From Bog-113 sp963752695 (GTDB taxonomy: Bacteria; Acidobacteriota; Terriglobia; Bryobacterales; Bryobacteraceae): a DNA stretch of 64,000 nucleotides. Of the stretch, positions 35,593 to 45,869 are shown one piece after another (the first letter of the stretch is position 1; the number at the start of each line of letters is the position of its first letter). The stretch is from NCBI GenBank assembly GCA_963752695.1, contig CAVVZB010000001.1, positions 434,001-498,000 on the forward strand, in the 5' to 3' direction. Position numbers and translations under genes: made by a program. The notes under the pieces were generated by a model. The model was given only the letters and a program-made list of their open reading frames with translations. It had not been told where the DNA came from and searched no databases.

Positions 35593-38022
35593 TCACCCTG
35601 CCGCCACAAACTCCTGAGCCGGAAAGATCATCTCAAAGTCAGTTCCGGAATGGTTGCAAAATTGGAACGTCCCGGCCAGTTGATGGGAAAGTATCTGCAC
35701 GATTTTCAAGCCTAGGGTGTCCGACTTGGTCCAATCTAAAGCCGCGGGGATGCCGACCCCATCGTCTTTGACAGTGAGATGGAAGTTCCCGACGTCGTCC
35801 CGGGCGAAACCTACCCGGATCGTGCCAGGGCGGCCTTGCGGAAATGCATACTTAAACGCGTTCGAGAGAAGCTCGTTCAGAATCAGGCCGCACGGGATAG
35901 CTGTGTCGATCGGAAGCTCAATCGGGTCGGCCTCGATTTTTACGGCGATTCGCTCGGGTGACGCAAACGCCGTATAAAGTTCGTTCGCCAGCGTTTCAGC
36001 GTACTCGTCAAAGCACACCCGGCTGAGGTTCTTGGTTCCGTAGAGATGCTCGTGAATCAGCGCCATGGAGTAGACGCGCCGCTGACTTTCGAGCAACGGC
36101 TTCAGAGCGTCTTCGTTCTGCACAACGTCGGCTTGCATCTCCAGCAGGCTGGCCACTACGGTGAGATTGTTCTTCACCCGATGATGCACCTCTTTCAGCA
36201 GAACCGTCTTTTCGGCCAGCGCGCTTTCCAGCCTTTCGGAGCGCTCCGCCAAGCCGATCTCCAGCCGCTTCCGCGCCGTAATATCCGTGGCCACTTTAAG
36301 GAAGCCGACCACATTTCCACTGCCATCGCGGATCGCGCTGGTGGAAAGACTAACAAATAGAGTGCTGCCGTCTTTCCGTACATAAGTCCATTCGCGCTCG
36401 CCAGTTCGCCCCGCGATCACTGGCGCCGAGAAGACCTCAAAGCCCTCGATATTACGCCCTAACTGCTTACCGACAATAATGGCTTGCTCGCGGCGCTCTT
36501 CGACGGTATGGAACTGGACAGGCGTGTAGATCCCGATCACTTCGTCCGCCCTGTATTGCAGCATCCGCTCCGCGCCAGGGTTGAATATCGAAATGATCCC
36601 CTTGGGATCTGTGACAATAATCGCCACCTCCGTTGCACTCCTCACGATGGCGGAAAGATAGGTTTGACTTTCCGCGAGAGAGTGATTCAGCAGCACCAAA
36701 CTAGCTTCGGCCTCTTTGCGGTTCGTAATGTCGAGAACGAACGCGATGCCCCCGCTGGAATCAACGTTTGTAACGGCGGCTCCTAACTCAACGGAGACGC
36801 GGCTTCCATCTTTCCGAAAGAACTCTTTTTCGACAGGCTTGGCGGCGCCAACACGCTGTAACTGTTCGAGCACGTCTTGATCCTGCGCCAAGTACTCGGC
36901 GGGCGTGAGTGCAACCCAATCTAACGTGCCAGCCTGCAAATCCTGTTTGTCATAACCGATAATCTCCAGGAACTTTCCGTTGCAATCGAAGATGGCGCCG
37001 TCGGGCTTCCAGTGAAAAACGCCCATCAGATCGGACTCATAAAGAGCCCGTTGCCGCTCCTGGCTTCGGCGTTGGTCCTCCACGTCCGTGTTCGTCCCTA
37101 CCCACCGGACCACGCGCCCCTCACGGTTTTTCACTGGCGCCGCGCGCGTGGTAAACATGCGAAAATTGCCGTCCGCGCCTCGCAGCGGGAACTCCATCAC
37201 CCATTGCGCATCGGATTCCAAGGCCCGTTTCCACTGGTCCAACACGATATCCAGGTACTTGGGGTCGTGCACCGCCTTCCAGCCCCAACCTTGCATTTGT
37301 TCCGGCGTCGTCCCGGTGTACTCGTACCAGCGTTGGTTATACCAGTAGATCCAGCCATCAGCGTCCCCAACCCAGGCAAGCTGTTGGATCGAATTGGCGA
37401 TCAACTGGAAGTCACTCTCGCCCAAGTGGTTATAGCGGGCGTTGGTTCGCTCAAGTTGTTCTATGGTGGAGGCGAGCTGGGAGTCGACGCGGGCCAGTTC
37501 CCCAGTCTGCGTATGCAGCAGGCCTTGCAACTCTTCGTTCAGACGCCGGATTTCCTGTTCGGAAAGAGAGCGCTCCGCGGCTTGCCTGAGCAGACTCACA
37601 TTGGCTGCTTCCAGCCGCGTCTGACGGTCGGTTGAGACTTGAGCCTCGACGATCATCTGCATCACTTTTGGAATAGCTCTCGGCAGCATGAAGGCAGTAG
37701 TCACCGAAGCGGCGGCCGTGACCATCTTGACCGCGCCGGAAAGCCAATACAGGGGAGTCCAGACCGTCCACACCTCCATCAGGTGGGTGCCGCCGCAAGC
37801 GATGATAAAGGTTCCAAAAGCCAAAAAGAGCCAGTGGAAGGGTATGTCACGCTGTGCCCGGCGAACCAGCATCCATAGCGTTACGGAAATTGCTATGTAC
37901 GAGAGGCCGATGAGCAGGTCGCTAGTTACGTGAATCCCCACCAAAGCTGGGTTCCACATATAACAGTGCCCATGCGAGAGGAATGCATGGGCGTCAAAGA
38001 ATCGGTGGATGAACTTAGGCAT
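35593..38022 (-). CDS. Histidine kinase with ethylene-receptor-like membrane domain, three PAS domains and HisKA_2 core
   Basis: 809 aa. Residues about 28-115 are three membrane helices resembling the plant ETR1/cyanobacterial ethylene-binding domain: SDLLIGLSYIAI (Asp35, Tyr42), then FGTFIIACGGTHLMEVW (Cys76, His80). The Cys-x3-His pair is the copper(I) site of those receptors. A coiled coil follows, then PAS domains at about 200-320, 330-440 and 455-580. The HisKA_2-type dimer/phosphoacceptor segment is LLKEVHHRVKNNL (His613/614), followed by a HATPase with NELLSNAFKYAFP and KDDGVGIP. GAGGAG ten bases upstream supports ATG 38022. The hybrid kinase gene ends 34 bases before, so the two are probably one operon. 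Sensing of ethylene or another copper-bound small ligand is inferred. Confidence 0.9.
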   Translation of the reverse strand: MPKFIHRFFDAHAFLSHGHCYMWNPALVGIHVTSDLLIGLSYIAISVTLWMLVRRAQRDIPFHWLFLAFGTFIIACGGTHLMEVWTVWTPLYWLSGAVKMVTAAASVTTAFMLPRAIPKVMQMIVEAQVSTDRQTRLEAANVSLLRQAAERSLSEQEIRRLNEELQGLLHTQTGELARVDSQLASTIEQLERTNARYNHLGESDFQLIANSIQQLAWVGDADGWIYWYNQRWYEYTGTTPEQMQGWGWKAVHDPKYLDIVLDQWKRALESDAQWVMEFPLRGADGNFRMFTTRAAPVKNREGRVVRWVGTNTDVEDQRRSQERQRALYESDLMGVFHWKPDGAIFDCNGKFLEIIGYDKQDLQAGTLDWVALTPAEYLAQDQDVLEQLQRVGAAKPVEKEFFRKDGSRVSVELGAAVTNVDSSGGIAFVLDITNRKEAEASLVLLNHSLAESQTYLSAIVRSATEVAIIVTDPKGIISIFNPGAERMLQYRADEVIGIYTPVQFHTVEERREQAIIVGKQLGRNIEGFEVFSAPVIAGRTGEREWTYVRKDGSTLFVSLSTSAIRDGSGNVVGFLKVATDITARKRLEIGLAERSERLESALAEKTVLLKEVHHRVKNNLTVVASLLEMQADVVQNEDALKPLLESQRRVYSMALIHEHLYGTKNLSRVCFDEYAETLANELYTAFASPERIAVKIEADPIELPIDTAIPCGLILNELLSNAFKYAFPQGRPGTIRVGFARDDVGNFHLTVKDDGVGIPAALDWTKSDTLGLKIVQILSHQLAGTFQFCNHSGTDFEMIFPAQEFVAAG

Positions 38023-38056
38023 CGGCGAAGGTCTCCTCGCGGTTTAATCGCCCCGC

Positions 38057-40009
38057 TTACGGGTGGTTGCCAATACGTTGGACCTTATTCAGCAAGAGGC
38101 TGACCTGCTCCAGCAGTTGATTCTGGCGAAATGGTTTGCGGAGCAGCGTGACTTGGTCGGGATCAAGGTCGTGATCCCGCAGCAGATCCCCGGAAAAGCC
38201 CGTAACGAAGATCGTCTTCATCGCCGGACTAACCATGCGCAGACGCTTGCTGAGCTCCGGACCGGTCATCTTAGGCATCATCACGTCGGTGATCAGTAGA
38301 TCCACCGCGTGCTTTCCCGCCGCTGCTACTTCAAGCGCCTGCACGCCCGATTCCGCTGTCAGCAGCTGATACCCGCTTGCTTCGAGACTCGACACTAAAA
38401 CCCGAAGTACGGCTGGATCGTCATCCACCACCAGAAGCGTTCGGTCATCCGCCTCCACAGACAATTGTTTCTCCGGCGCGGGTACGGCCTTTGCGTCTCC
38501 ATTGGCGCGCGGCAGGTAGATTGTGAAGGTGCTTCCCAGGCCAGGCTCGCTGTCGACGTCGACGCTTCCGCCCAAGTCGCGAACGATTCCATCGACAATG
38601 GAAAGCCCCAGCCCGGTTCCCTTGCCCGCGAACTTGGTCGTGAAAAATGGCTCGAACAGATGTTCGGCCGTTTTGGCGTCCATCCCCTTACCGGTGTCTT
38701 CCACAATCAGAGCCACGTAGCGGGTGACCTGACTGATCGAAGCTCCCTGGCTTTCCAGATCCACGTTGCGCGTTTGGATCGTCAAGTGACCGCCGTCCGG
38801 CATCGCGTCGCGCGCATTGGTGATCAGATTCATCAGGACTTCGGTCAGGGCCGTCGGATCGGCGCGAACCAATCCGAGGTTCGGCGCCAGCGAACAACTG
38901 AAGCTGATATCGGGTCCTAGCAGGTGAAGGCTGAGATCCTCCAGATTGCGGACCACGTCATTCATGTTGACCACGCTCGCTTCCATGCTCTTCTTGCTGC
39001 TGAAAGTCAGCAGCTTGCGCGTGATATCAGCCGCCATTTCGCCCGCTTGAATGATCTGGTTGAGCGATTTAGTCAGCGCGGGATTGGCTGGAAAATTGGC
39101 CAGCGTCACCTCCGCTGTTCCTAGAATCACGGTCAGAAGATTGTTGAAGTCATGCGCCACGCCAGCGGCCAGACGTCCCACCGCCAAAATCTTGTGATCG
39201 TGCCGGACCTCTTGCTCTTCCATCAAACGCTCGCTCGCGTTGCGGAACGTGATGACCGCGCCGGCCGTGCCGCGATCGTCTAGGCTCGGAGCGATCTCGC
39301 AATCGATGGGGAAGGTGGCCCCGCTTACATGCCGGGCTTCCACGTTTCGTGGGAGCGCGCTCGGGCTATTCTGCATGATGGCTTTCAGCAGCTGCTTGTT
39401 CATGGAGAGCTCAAGGCTTGGGTTAACCAGCGGCAATACGCGCGCGATGGGCTGTCCGGCTGCCTCGCTCGATTGCCAACCCGTTAACTGCTCGGCGTGC
39501 GCATTGAGGAATTGGACCATCCCCAGCGCGTCGCTCACAATCACGCCATCTTCCATGCTCGCCAGGACCGTGTTCAGCCATGCCCGCTGTTGACGAAGCT
39601 CGGTTTCCACCCGGTGGCGGAATAGCGCGATCTCAATCGCCGTGAACAGATTAGCCTGTTGCACCGGCTTCGGTAAATAAGCGAATGGCTCCGTGATCTT
39701 CGCCCGGTTCAGCGTCTCCACGTCGGAGTGCGCCGTGAGATACACCACCGGTATCTCGTACAGTTCCTTTACCCGCTCGGCTACTTCGATCCCGTTCATT
39801 CGCCCGCTCAGATGAATGTCCATCAGGATAAGCTGCGGGCGCAGATCGGAAACCTTCTCTAGAGCCTCTTCTCCGGAACCGGCAATACCGGCAACTTGGT
39901 ACCCGGCCCGGCGTAAGCTCGTTGCGATGCTATGGGCAATCAGCCCCTCATCTTCAACGACGAACACTCGGGCTTGAGTATTCTCCATCTGGGTCATCGG
40001 TTGCGCCAA
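38057..40009 (-). CDS. Hybrid sensor kinase: receiver-PAS-HisKA-HATPase-receiver
   Basis: 650 aa, cytoplasmic. Domains in order: receiver (VFVVEDEGLIAHS..., phospho-acceptor in LILMDIHLSG), PAS (about 135-255), HisKA with phosphoacceptor His in LAAGVAHDFNNLLTV, HATPase (NLITNARDAMPDGG, DTGKGMD, GKGTGLGLSIV) and a C-terminal receiver (LLVVDDDPAVLRV, LLITDVMMPKM). A TTG start at 40009 is preferred because GAGAGGA lies 8 bases before it; ATG codons at 39997 and 39988 have none. The gene precedes the ethylene-receptor-like kinase by 34 bases and may relay its phosphate. A 13-base element shared with the gene before it lies about 160 bases upstream. Confidence 0.9.
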   Translation of the reverse strand: MAQPMTQMENTQARVFVVEDEGLIAHSIATSLRRAGYQVAGIAGSGEEALEKVSDLRPQLILMDIHLSGRMNGIEVAERVKELYEIPVVYLTAHSDVETLNRAKITEPFAYLPKPVQQANLFTAIEIALFRHRVETELRQQRAWLNTVLASMEDGVIVSDALGMVQFLNAHAEQLTGWQSSEAAGQPIARVLPLVNPSLELSMNKQLLKAIMQNSPSALPRNVEARHVSGATFPIDCEIAPSLDDRGTAGAVITFRNASERLMEEQEVRHDHKILAVGRLAAGVAHDFNNLLTVILGTAEVTLANFPANPALTKSLNQIIQAGEMAADITRKLLTFSSKKSMEASVVNMNDVVRNLEDLSLHLLGPDISFSCSLAPNLGLVRADPTALTEVLMNLITNARDAMPDGGHLTIQTRNVDLESQGASISQVTRYVALIVEDTGKGMDAKTAEHLFEPFFTTKFAGKGTGLGLSIVDGIVRDLGGSVDVDSEPGLGSTFTIYLPRANGDAKAVPAPEKQLSVEADDRTLLVVDDDPAVLRVLVSSLEASGYQLLTAESGVQALEVAAAGKHAVDLLITDVMMPKMTGPELSKRLRMVSPAMKTIFVTGFSGDLLRDHDLDPDQVTLLRKPFRQNQLLEQVSLLLNKVQRIGNHP

Positions 40010-40167
40010 TTCTCTAGTCCTCTCTTTGTAACCTCGGGGGCGCTGAACATAACGGGAATTATCCCCGCCATGGAACTACCATCCAGCGCCACTGGTTTCA
40101 ACTCCAGTAAGACGTATCTCCAAAGCTGTCGAAATCTCACCAGACAAAACATTTTTAAGTGATACTT

Positions 40168-40180
40168 TTGACTTACAAGT
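40168..40180 (-). promoter_or_regulatory. Repeated 13-base element upstream of the hybrid kinase gene (copy 1)
   Basis: On the minus strand this reads ACTTGTAAGTCAA, with an imperfect dyad ACTT-GT-AAGT. It lies 159 bases before the TTG start of the hybrid kinase gene. The same 13 bases stand before the next minus-strand gene at 40996-41008. Function as an operator or promoter element is inferred from position and identity. Confidence 0.45.
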
Positions 40181-40905
40181 TAGCTTGATCCGGCGACCAG
40201 ACGCTTCAGTTCCGCCGTCTTGTCCGGGTCAAGCAGATTGTTCGACTCGGCAAGCTCCAGGATCTCCGCTGCAGCCATTCGAACCTGCGCCTTCGATAGA
40301 GGCGCCTTCTCGATTAGCTTGGACTCATTGTGCTTAGCCGTCGCGAGTTCCGCGCGCCGAAGCTGTTCCGTGTACCAGCGCAGCGAAGCGCAAATGGCGG
40401 CTGAAAATTCAGCGGCGCCATGGCTGGTACGTTCACTCTGCTCGAGCCGCAATTCCCGCCGTATCTCAAGCAGAACCTGCGTGGCCCTGGCTGCGCACCG
40501 GCTGAGTGTTTCGAACACGTTGGACTTCGCGCATTCGTCCCGGTAAGCGTAAGCCTGTGAGACAATCGTCTCGGTTACGGCGTCAGTTTGGCGATCGCTC
40601 TTGGCGCTGTTGTCCAAGCGGTCCGCATTCAGGAGGTTACACTCCAGCGCGCTCGCCCGATTGAGCCACCAGTTCGCGTCAATCACCTTCTGCGCCAGCT
40701 GCTCCTCGTGATAACCCACGGGCTGCAGAACCTTCAGATATGCAATTGCGCTACGAAGGTACGCGATTACCTCGCCCGCCGGCATGAACTGCTTTTGGCC
40801 GGAGATGGCATTCTCAAAACCTTGCATCTCGATTTTCTGTTTGCCACTGGGCTTTTGTCCCGAAAGCGCGGCAACCTGTTGTAATAAATCGGAAGAGCTG
40901 TTCAT
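40180..40905 (-). CDS. Helical cytoplasmic protein of unknown function
   Basis: 241 aa from ATG 40905, which has an excellent ribosome binding site (AAAGGGGG, 7 bases away); a longer frame begins at 40935. No signal or membrane span. It is mostly helical and Ala/Leu/Glu-rich: AGEVIAYLRSAIAYLKVL, DANWWLNRASALECNLLN, TETIVSQAYAYRDECAKS, VLLEIRRELRLEQSERTS, and a C-terminal LSKAQVRMAAAEILELAES. Family not recognised. The shared upstream element suggests co-regulation with the kinase genes downstream, so a signalling-related role is possible. Confidence 0.7.
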   Translation of the reverse strand: MNSSSDLLQQVAALSGQKPSGKQKIEMQGFENAISGQKQFMPAGEVIAYLRSAIAYLKVLQPVGYHEEQLAQKVIDANWWLNRASALECNLLNADRLDNSAKSDRQTDAVTETIVSQAYAYRDECAKSNVFETLSRCAARATQVLLEIRRELRLEQSERTSHGAAEFSAAICASLRWYTEQLRRAELATAKHNESKLIEKAPLSKAQVRMAAAEILELAESNNLLDPDKTAELKRLVAGSS

Positions 40906-40995
40906 GACAACCCCCTTTCTGATCCGACGGTACATGGACAGACAGGAGCGCGGGCTTACTTCACCCGTAAGTGACTGGATTCGCTAAGAAGATAG

Positions 40996-41008
40996 TTGAC
41001 TTACAAGT
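40996..41008 (-). promoter_or_regulatory. Repeated 13-base element upstream of the unknown helical protein gene (copy 2)
   Basis: Identical in all 13 bases to the copy at 40168-40180 and in the same orientation (ACTTGTAAGTCAA on the minus strand). It lies 91 bases before ATG 40905, just after the end of the acetyl-CoA synthetase gene. A related half pattern, CACTTAC, lies nearer the gene. Confidence 0.45.
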
Positions 41009-41019
41009 GTGAATGCAGC

Positions 41020-42936
<1,917 letters not shown>

Positions 42937-42953
42937 GCCGAAATCTTATCAAC

Positions 42954-43382
42954 TCAGTCGCGCGAATCAGCTCCGCGCCGCAGCCCCGTGCGCAATACCA
43001 AATAAATCAACATCCCCACCGGACCCATCAGGAACGTGAGCAGCAAACACGGAATCACGGCCAGGTGCAGAATCTTCAAGCGCCGCGAATCGCGAACCAT
43101 CCACGCCCCGACAAACAAATCGAAAGCCAGAAAGTGTACCCAGCCCGAAAGCACGAGTCCCGGATTCTGAAACAGATACTCGACCGCCGCTAGCGATTTG
43201 AAATTCAGGTGCAGCCCGTTGAAGTTGACGATAAACAGAGCAATGTAAGCCACCGCCAGCAGCATCGGGAGCGTGAACATCGCAATGCGTTGCGTCCACC
43301 TCCACTTCGGCGCGAGCAACAACAACGCCCATCCCGGCAGGACGGCGATGTTAACCAGCAGGAAAATCGTTTCATTCCGCAT
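42954..43382 (-). CDS. ABA4-like membrane protein
   Basis: 142 aa with four membrane spans. The segment GWVHFLAFDLFVGAWMVRDSRRL, with its conserved HxxxxD/GAW residues, and the end GPVGMLIYLVLR match the ABA4-like family (plant neoxanthin synthase relatives found in bacteria). In bacteria the function is unknown; carotenoid or lipid isomerisation has been suggested by homology. It lies 17 bases upstream of acsA on the same strand. Confidence 0.8.
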   Translation of the reverse strand: MRNETIFLLVNIAVLPGWALLLLAPKWRWTQRIAMFTLPMLLAVAYIALFIVNFNGLHLNFKSLAAVEYLFQNPGLVLSGWVHFLAFDLFVGAWMVRDSRRLKILHLAVIPCLLLTFLMGPVGMLIYLVLRTGLRRGADSRD

Positions 43383-43402
43383 GCGCGCTTAGAACGCCCG
43401 CC

Positions 43403-44503
43403 TCAAGCGCCAGCCGCCTTGGCGAGCACCGCCGCTACCGCTCTCATATCTTCTTCCTCGCCTAGCAACACGCGGTGCGGAAGCCAGAAGGCGTCTTTCA
43501 CACGGGCTTCGGCCACCGGACACGGCATCACGCGGCAGCCGCCGCGCTCATACACCGGATTGCGGTAAAGCGGATGCGGATAGAAGGCCGTGCACGGCAC
43601 GCCCGCCGCGGTCACCTCTTTCTGGAATCGGTCACGGTTTGCGACCGTGCCCAAGAACAAATAGTTCGTATGCACCCGCGAACCGTCAAGCACGCGCGGA
43701 AACCTCATGCCCGGCACATCGCGCAATGCGTCCCGCAATGCCCGCGCATTCCGCTCCCGTGTACGGTTCTGCTCAGGCAGCCGCTCCAGCTGGGCAATCA
43801 GCACGGCCGCCTGCAACGCAGTTAAGCGATAGTTGGTGCCCACCTCGTAATGAAAAAACCAGCCGCCATCCGGCTTGCGGCCCTGGTCGGTGATCGACCG
43901 GACTCGCGCCGCAAACCCGTCGTCGTTCGACGTCAGGGCGCCGCCTTCACCGGCCGTCATCACCTTCGAATTCTGAAAGCTGAACGAACCCGCCAGTCCG
44001 ATGCTGCCCGAGCGCCGGCCTTCCCACTCCGAGCCGTGGGCATGTGCCGCGTCCTCGATCAAACAAGCGCCTGCGCCGCGGCTAATCTCGAGCAGCCGGC
44101 GCATGTCCGCCATCGGCCCGCCGAAATGCACCGCCAGAATCGCCGCCGTCTTATTCGTGATCGCCTGTTCCACGCAATCCGAATTCATGTTAAACGTGTC
44201 GTCGATATCCACGAAAACCGGCGTCGCACCCCGCCGCGAGACCGCGCTTGCCGTGGCCACGAAGCTGATTGCTGGAACAATCACTTCGTCCCCCGGTCCA
44301 ATCCCCGCTGCTTCCAGCGCCATCTCCAGCGTCACCGTCCCATTCGCCGCGGCAATCCCATGCCGGCATTGCTGAAACTCAGCGAAACGCGCTTCGAACT
44401 CCGCAACGAACGGGTGAAACCCGCCCCAGCGATCGCTCTCTAACACCTGCCGCACCAGTTCGCGGTCGCGTTCGGTCGCTATCGGCCACGAAGGAACGTT
44501 CAT
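43403..44503 (-). CDS. DegT/DnrJ/EryC1/StrS-family aminotransferase
   Basis: 366 aa, PLP-dependent fold type I. The PLP lysine is Lys180 in SFQNSKVMTAGEGG, with the cofactor Asp151 in LIEDAAHAHG. Also seen are AANGTVTLEMAL and VPAISFVATASAV. The family aminates keto-sugars bound to nucleotides, as in dTDP- or UDP-amino sugar synthesis for surface glycans or antibiotics. The closest members (AHBA synthase-like/GlmS-independent sugar aminotransferases) cannot be separated by eye. The gene ends 20 bases before the ABA4-like gene. Amino-sugar supply for the polysaccharide locus is possible. Confidence 0.88.
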   Translation of the reverse strand: MNVPSWPIATERDRELVRQVLESDRWGGFHPFVAEFEARFAEFQQCRHGIAAANGTVTLEMALEAAGIGPGDEVIVPAISFVATASAVSRRGATPVFVDIDDTFNMNSDCVEQAITNKTAAILAVHFGGPMADMRRLLEISRGAGACLIEDAAHAHGSEWEGRRSGSIGLAGSFSFQNSKVMTAGEGGALTSNDDGFAARVRSITDQGRKPDGGWFFHYEVGTNYRLTALQAAVLIAQLERLPEQNRTRERNARALRDALRDVPGMRFPRVLDGSRVHTNYLFLGTVANRDRFQKEVTAAGVPCTAFYPHPLYRNPVYERGGCRVMPCPVAEARVKDAFWLPHRVLLGEEEDMRAVAAVLAKAAGA

Positions 44504-44525
44504 ACTGTCAAGGATAGAGGAGCCG

Positions 44526-44786
44526 ATGAGCGTCTACGACGAAATGCGCGACGAACTCGACAAACACGAGTTCATGTTCGGCGTCCCCCGCGGCCGTCTT
44601 GCCGTTGCTCTCGACCGCTTGACAGACGCATTGGTCCTGGTCGGCCAGCACGGCATCTATTGTCAGAGCGCCCGCCAGCCCGGCCGTCCCGCAATGGATA
44701 TCCAGCTGATTTCGAAAGCCCTCGCCGACGCGAAAGAACTGGTCGGCAGCGCCCTTACGGAGCTGAAACACCCACGAACGGATTGA
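44526..44786 (+). CDS. Small cytoplasmic protein of unknown function
   Basis: 86 aa, starting at ATG 44526 directly after a GGAGCCG stretch. Features: MSVYDEMRDELDKHEFMFGVPRG, then LTDALVLVGQHGIYCQSARQ and a helical AKELVGSALTEL. It is probably alpha-helical and charged. Its last 32 bases overlap the end of the converging MBL-fold gene. Family not recognised. Confidence 0.6.
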   Translation: MSVYDEMRDELDKHEFMFGVPRGRLAVALDRLTDALVLVGQHGIYCQSARQPGRPAMDIQLISKALADAKELVGSALTELKHPRTD

Positions 44787-45393
44787 ATCGTTTCTCCCGC
44801 TCAATCGTCGTGTTGCGCCCATGCCCCGGAATCACCACCGTGGGGTCGGGCAGGCGGAACAACTTCTCCCGGATCGATTCCACAATCTTCTTGCTGTTTC
44901 CTCCCGGCAAATCCGTTCGTCCGACCGTGTCGAAGAACAGCGTATCCCCCGCAATCAGCTTCCCTTCCATCGGAACGAACAAGCTGATACTCCCCGGTGT
45001 GTGGCCGGGCGTATGGATCACGTGAAATCCAGTCTCACCTACCGTCAGCGTTTCCCCTTCCTTGGCGTCCCGGTCCACGTGCGGGTTCTTAGCAAACGGC
45101 ATCCCCACCCACGCCGCCTGCAAGGGCAGGCTCATCGCCGTTATTTCGTCCGCCGCGTTCATCCAAATCGGCGCGCCGGTCAGCTTCCGCAGCTTATCGG
45201 CCCCGCCAATGTGATCGATATGTGCGTGCGTCACCACAATCGCTTTCACTTTCAACTGGTCCCGATCCAGGATCTCCAGGACCTTCTCGATCTCCGCGCC
45301 TGGATCGATCACAATCGCCTCGCGCGTTGTCTCGTCCCCAAACACCGAGCAGTTGCACTGCAGCACGCCGACCGGAAACACCTCGTGGATCAT
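44755..45393 (-). CDS. MBL-fold metallo-hydrolase (glyoxalase II-like)
   Basis: 212 aa, metallo-beta-lactamase fold. The metal-binding THAHIDHIGG motif, HTPGHTPGSISL, AGDTLFFDTVGRTDLPGG and VVIPGHGRNT are characteristic of the hydroxyacylglutathione hydrolase/YcbL group. The family hydrolyses thioesters such as S-lactoylglutathione; the actual substrate is unknown. The protein is cytoplasmic. It is divergent from the four-span membrane gene at 45420. Confidence 0.9.
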   Translation of the reverse strand: MIHEVFPVGVLQCNCSVFGDETTREAIVIDPGAEIEKVLEILDRDQLKVKAIVVTHAHIDHIGGADKLRKLTGAPIWMNAADEITAMSLPLQAAWVGMPFAKNPHVDRDAKEGETLTVGETGFHVIHTPGHTPGSISLFVPMEGKLIAGDTLFFDTVGRTDLPGGNSKKIVESIREKLFRLPDPTVVIPGHGRNTTIEREKRFNPFVGVSAP

Positions 45394-45419
45394 TCGTCGC
45401 TATCATACGATCAGACCCC

Positions 45420-45869
45420 ATGGACATCGTCATCCCGTACCTGGCCCGCTGGCTCCACATCGCTTCCGCCATCACCCTGATGGGAGGCATGATCTTCGCC
45501 CTCGTCGCGTGGCTCCCGGCCTTGAACACGGTGGACGGCACGGAACGGCAATCCATCAGCGACGCCATCGCGGCGCGCTTTCGGCCCTGGCTGCTGCTTT
45601 CCATTGGCGGGCTACTGCTGTCCGGCTTCTACAACTACATGCGCCACGCCACGGCCAAAGATGTTCCCACGATGTACCACATGCTGTTTGGAATGAAGTT
45701 CTTGCTTGCCCTGCACGTGTTTGCAGTTGGTTGGATCGCGCTCAACCGCGGCAACAATAAGCGCACGCGCCAGATTACCGGCGTCGTCATCTCCGGAGTG
45801 GTCATCATTGCGCTCTCGGCGGGAATGCGGTTTCTGGCGATGAATGCGCCTGCGTTGATGACGCGATGA
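45420..45869 (+). CDS. Four-span membrane protein, CopD-like
   Basis: 149 aa from ATG 45420; a longer upstream frame runs antisense to the MBL gene and is not used. Four hydrophobic segments are seen: WLHIASAITLMGGMIFALVAWL, FRPWLLLSIGGLLLSGFYNYM, MKFLLALHVFAVGWIALN and ITGVVISGVVIIALSAGMRFL. Conserved histidines in the first span (RWLHI) and in ALHVFA suggest a haem-b or copper-binding membrane protein resembling CopD/DUF2269-type families. The stop overlaps the ygfZ start (ATGA). Confidence 0.7.
   Translation: MDIVIPYLARWLHIASAITLMGGMIFALVAWLPALNTVDGTERQSISDAIAARFRPWLLLSIGGLLLSGFYNYMRHATAKDVPTMYHMLFGMKFLLALHVFAVGWIALNRGNNKRTRQITGVVISGVVIIALSAGMRFLAMNAPALMTR

Noticed and set aside
40168..41008. 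The two 13-base copies as target-site duplications of an inserted gene
   Set aside because: There are no terminal inverted repeats or transposase, and both copies lie upstream of minus-strand genes in one orientation, which fits a regulatory element better.
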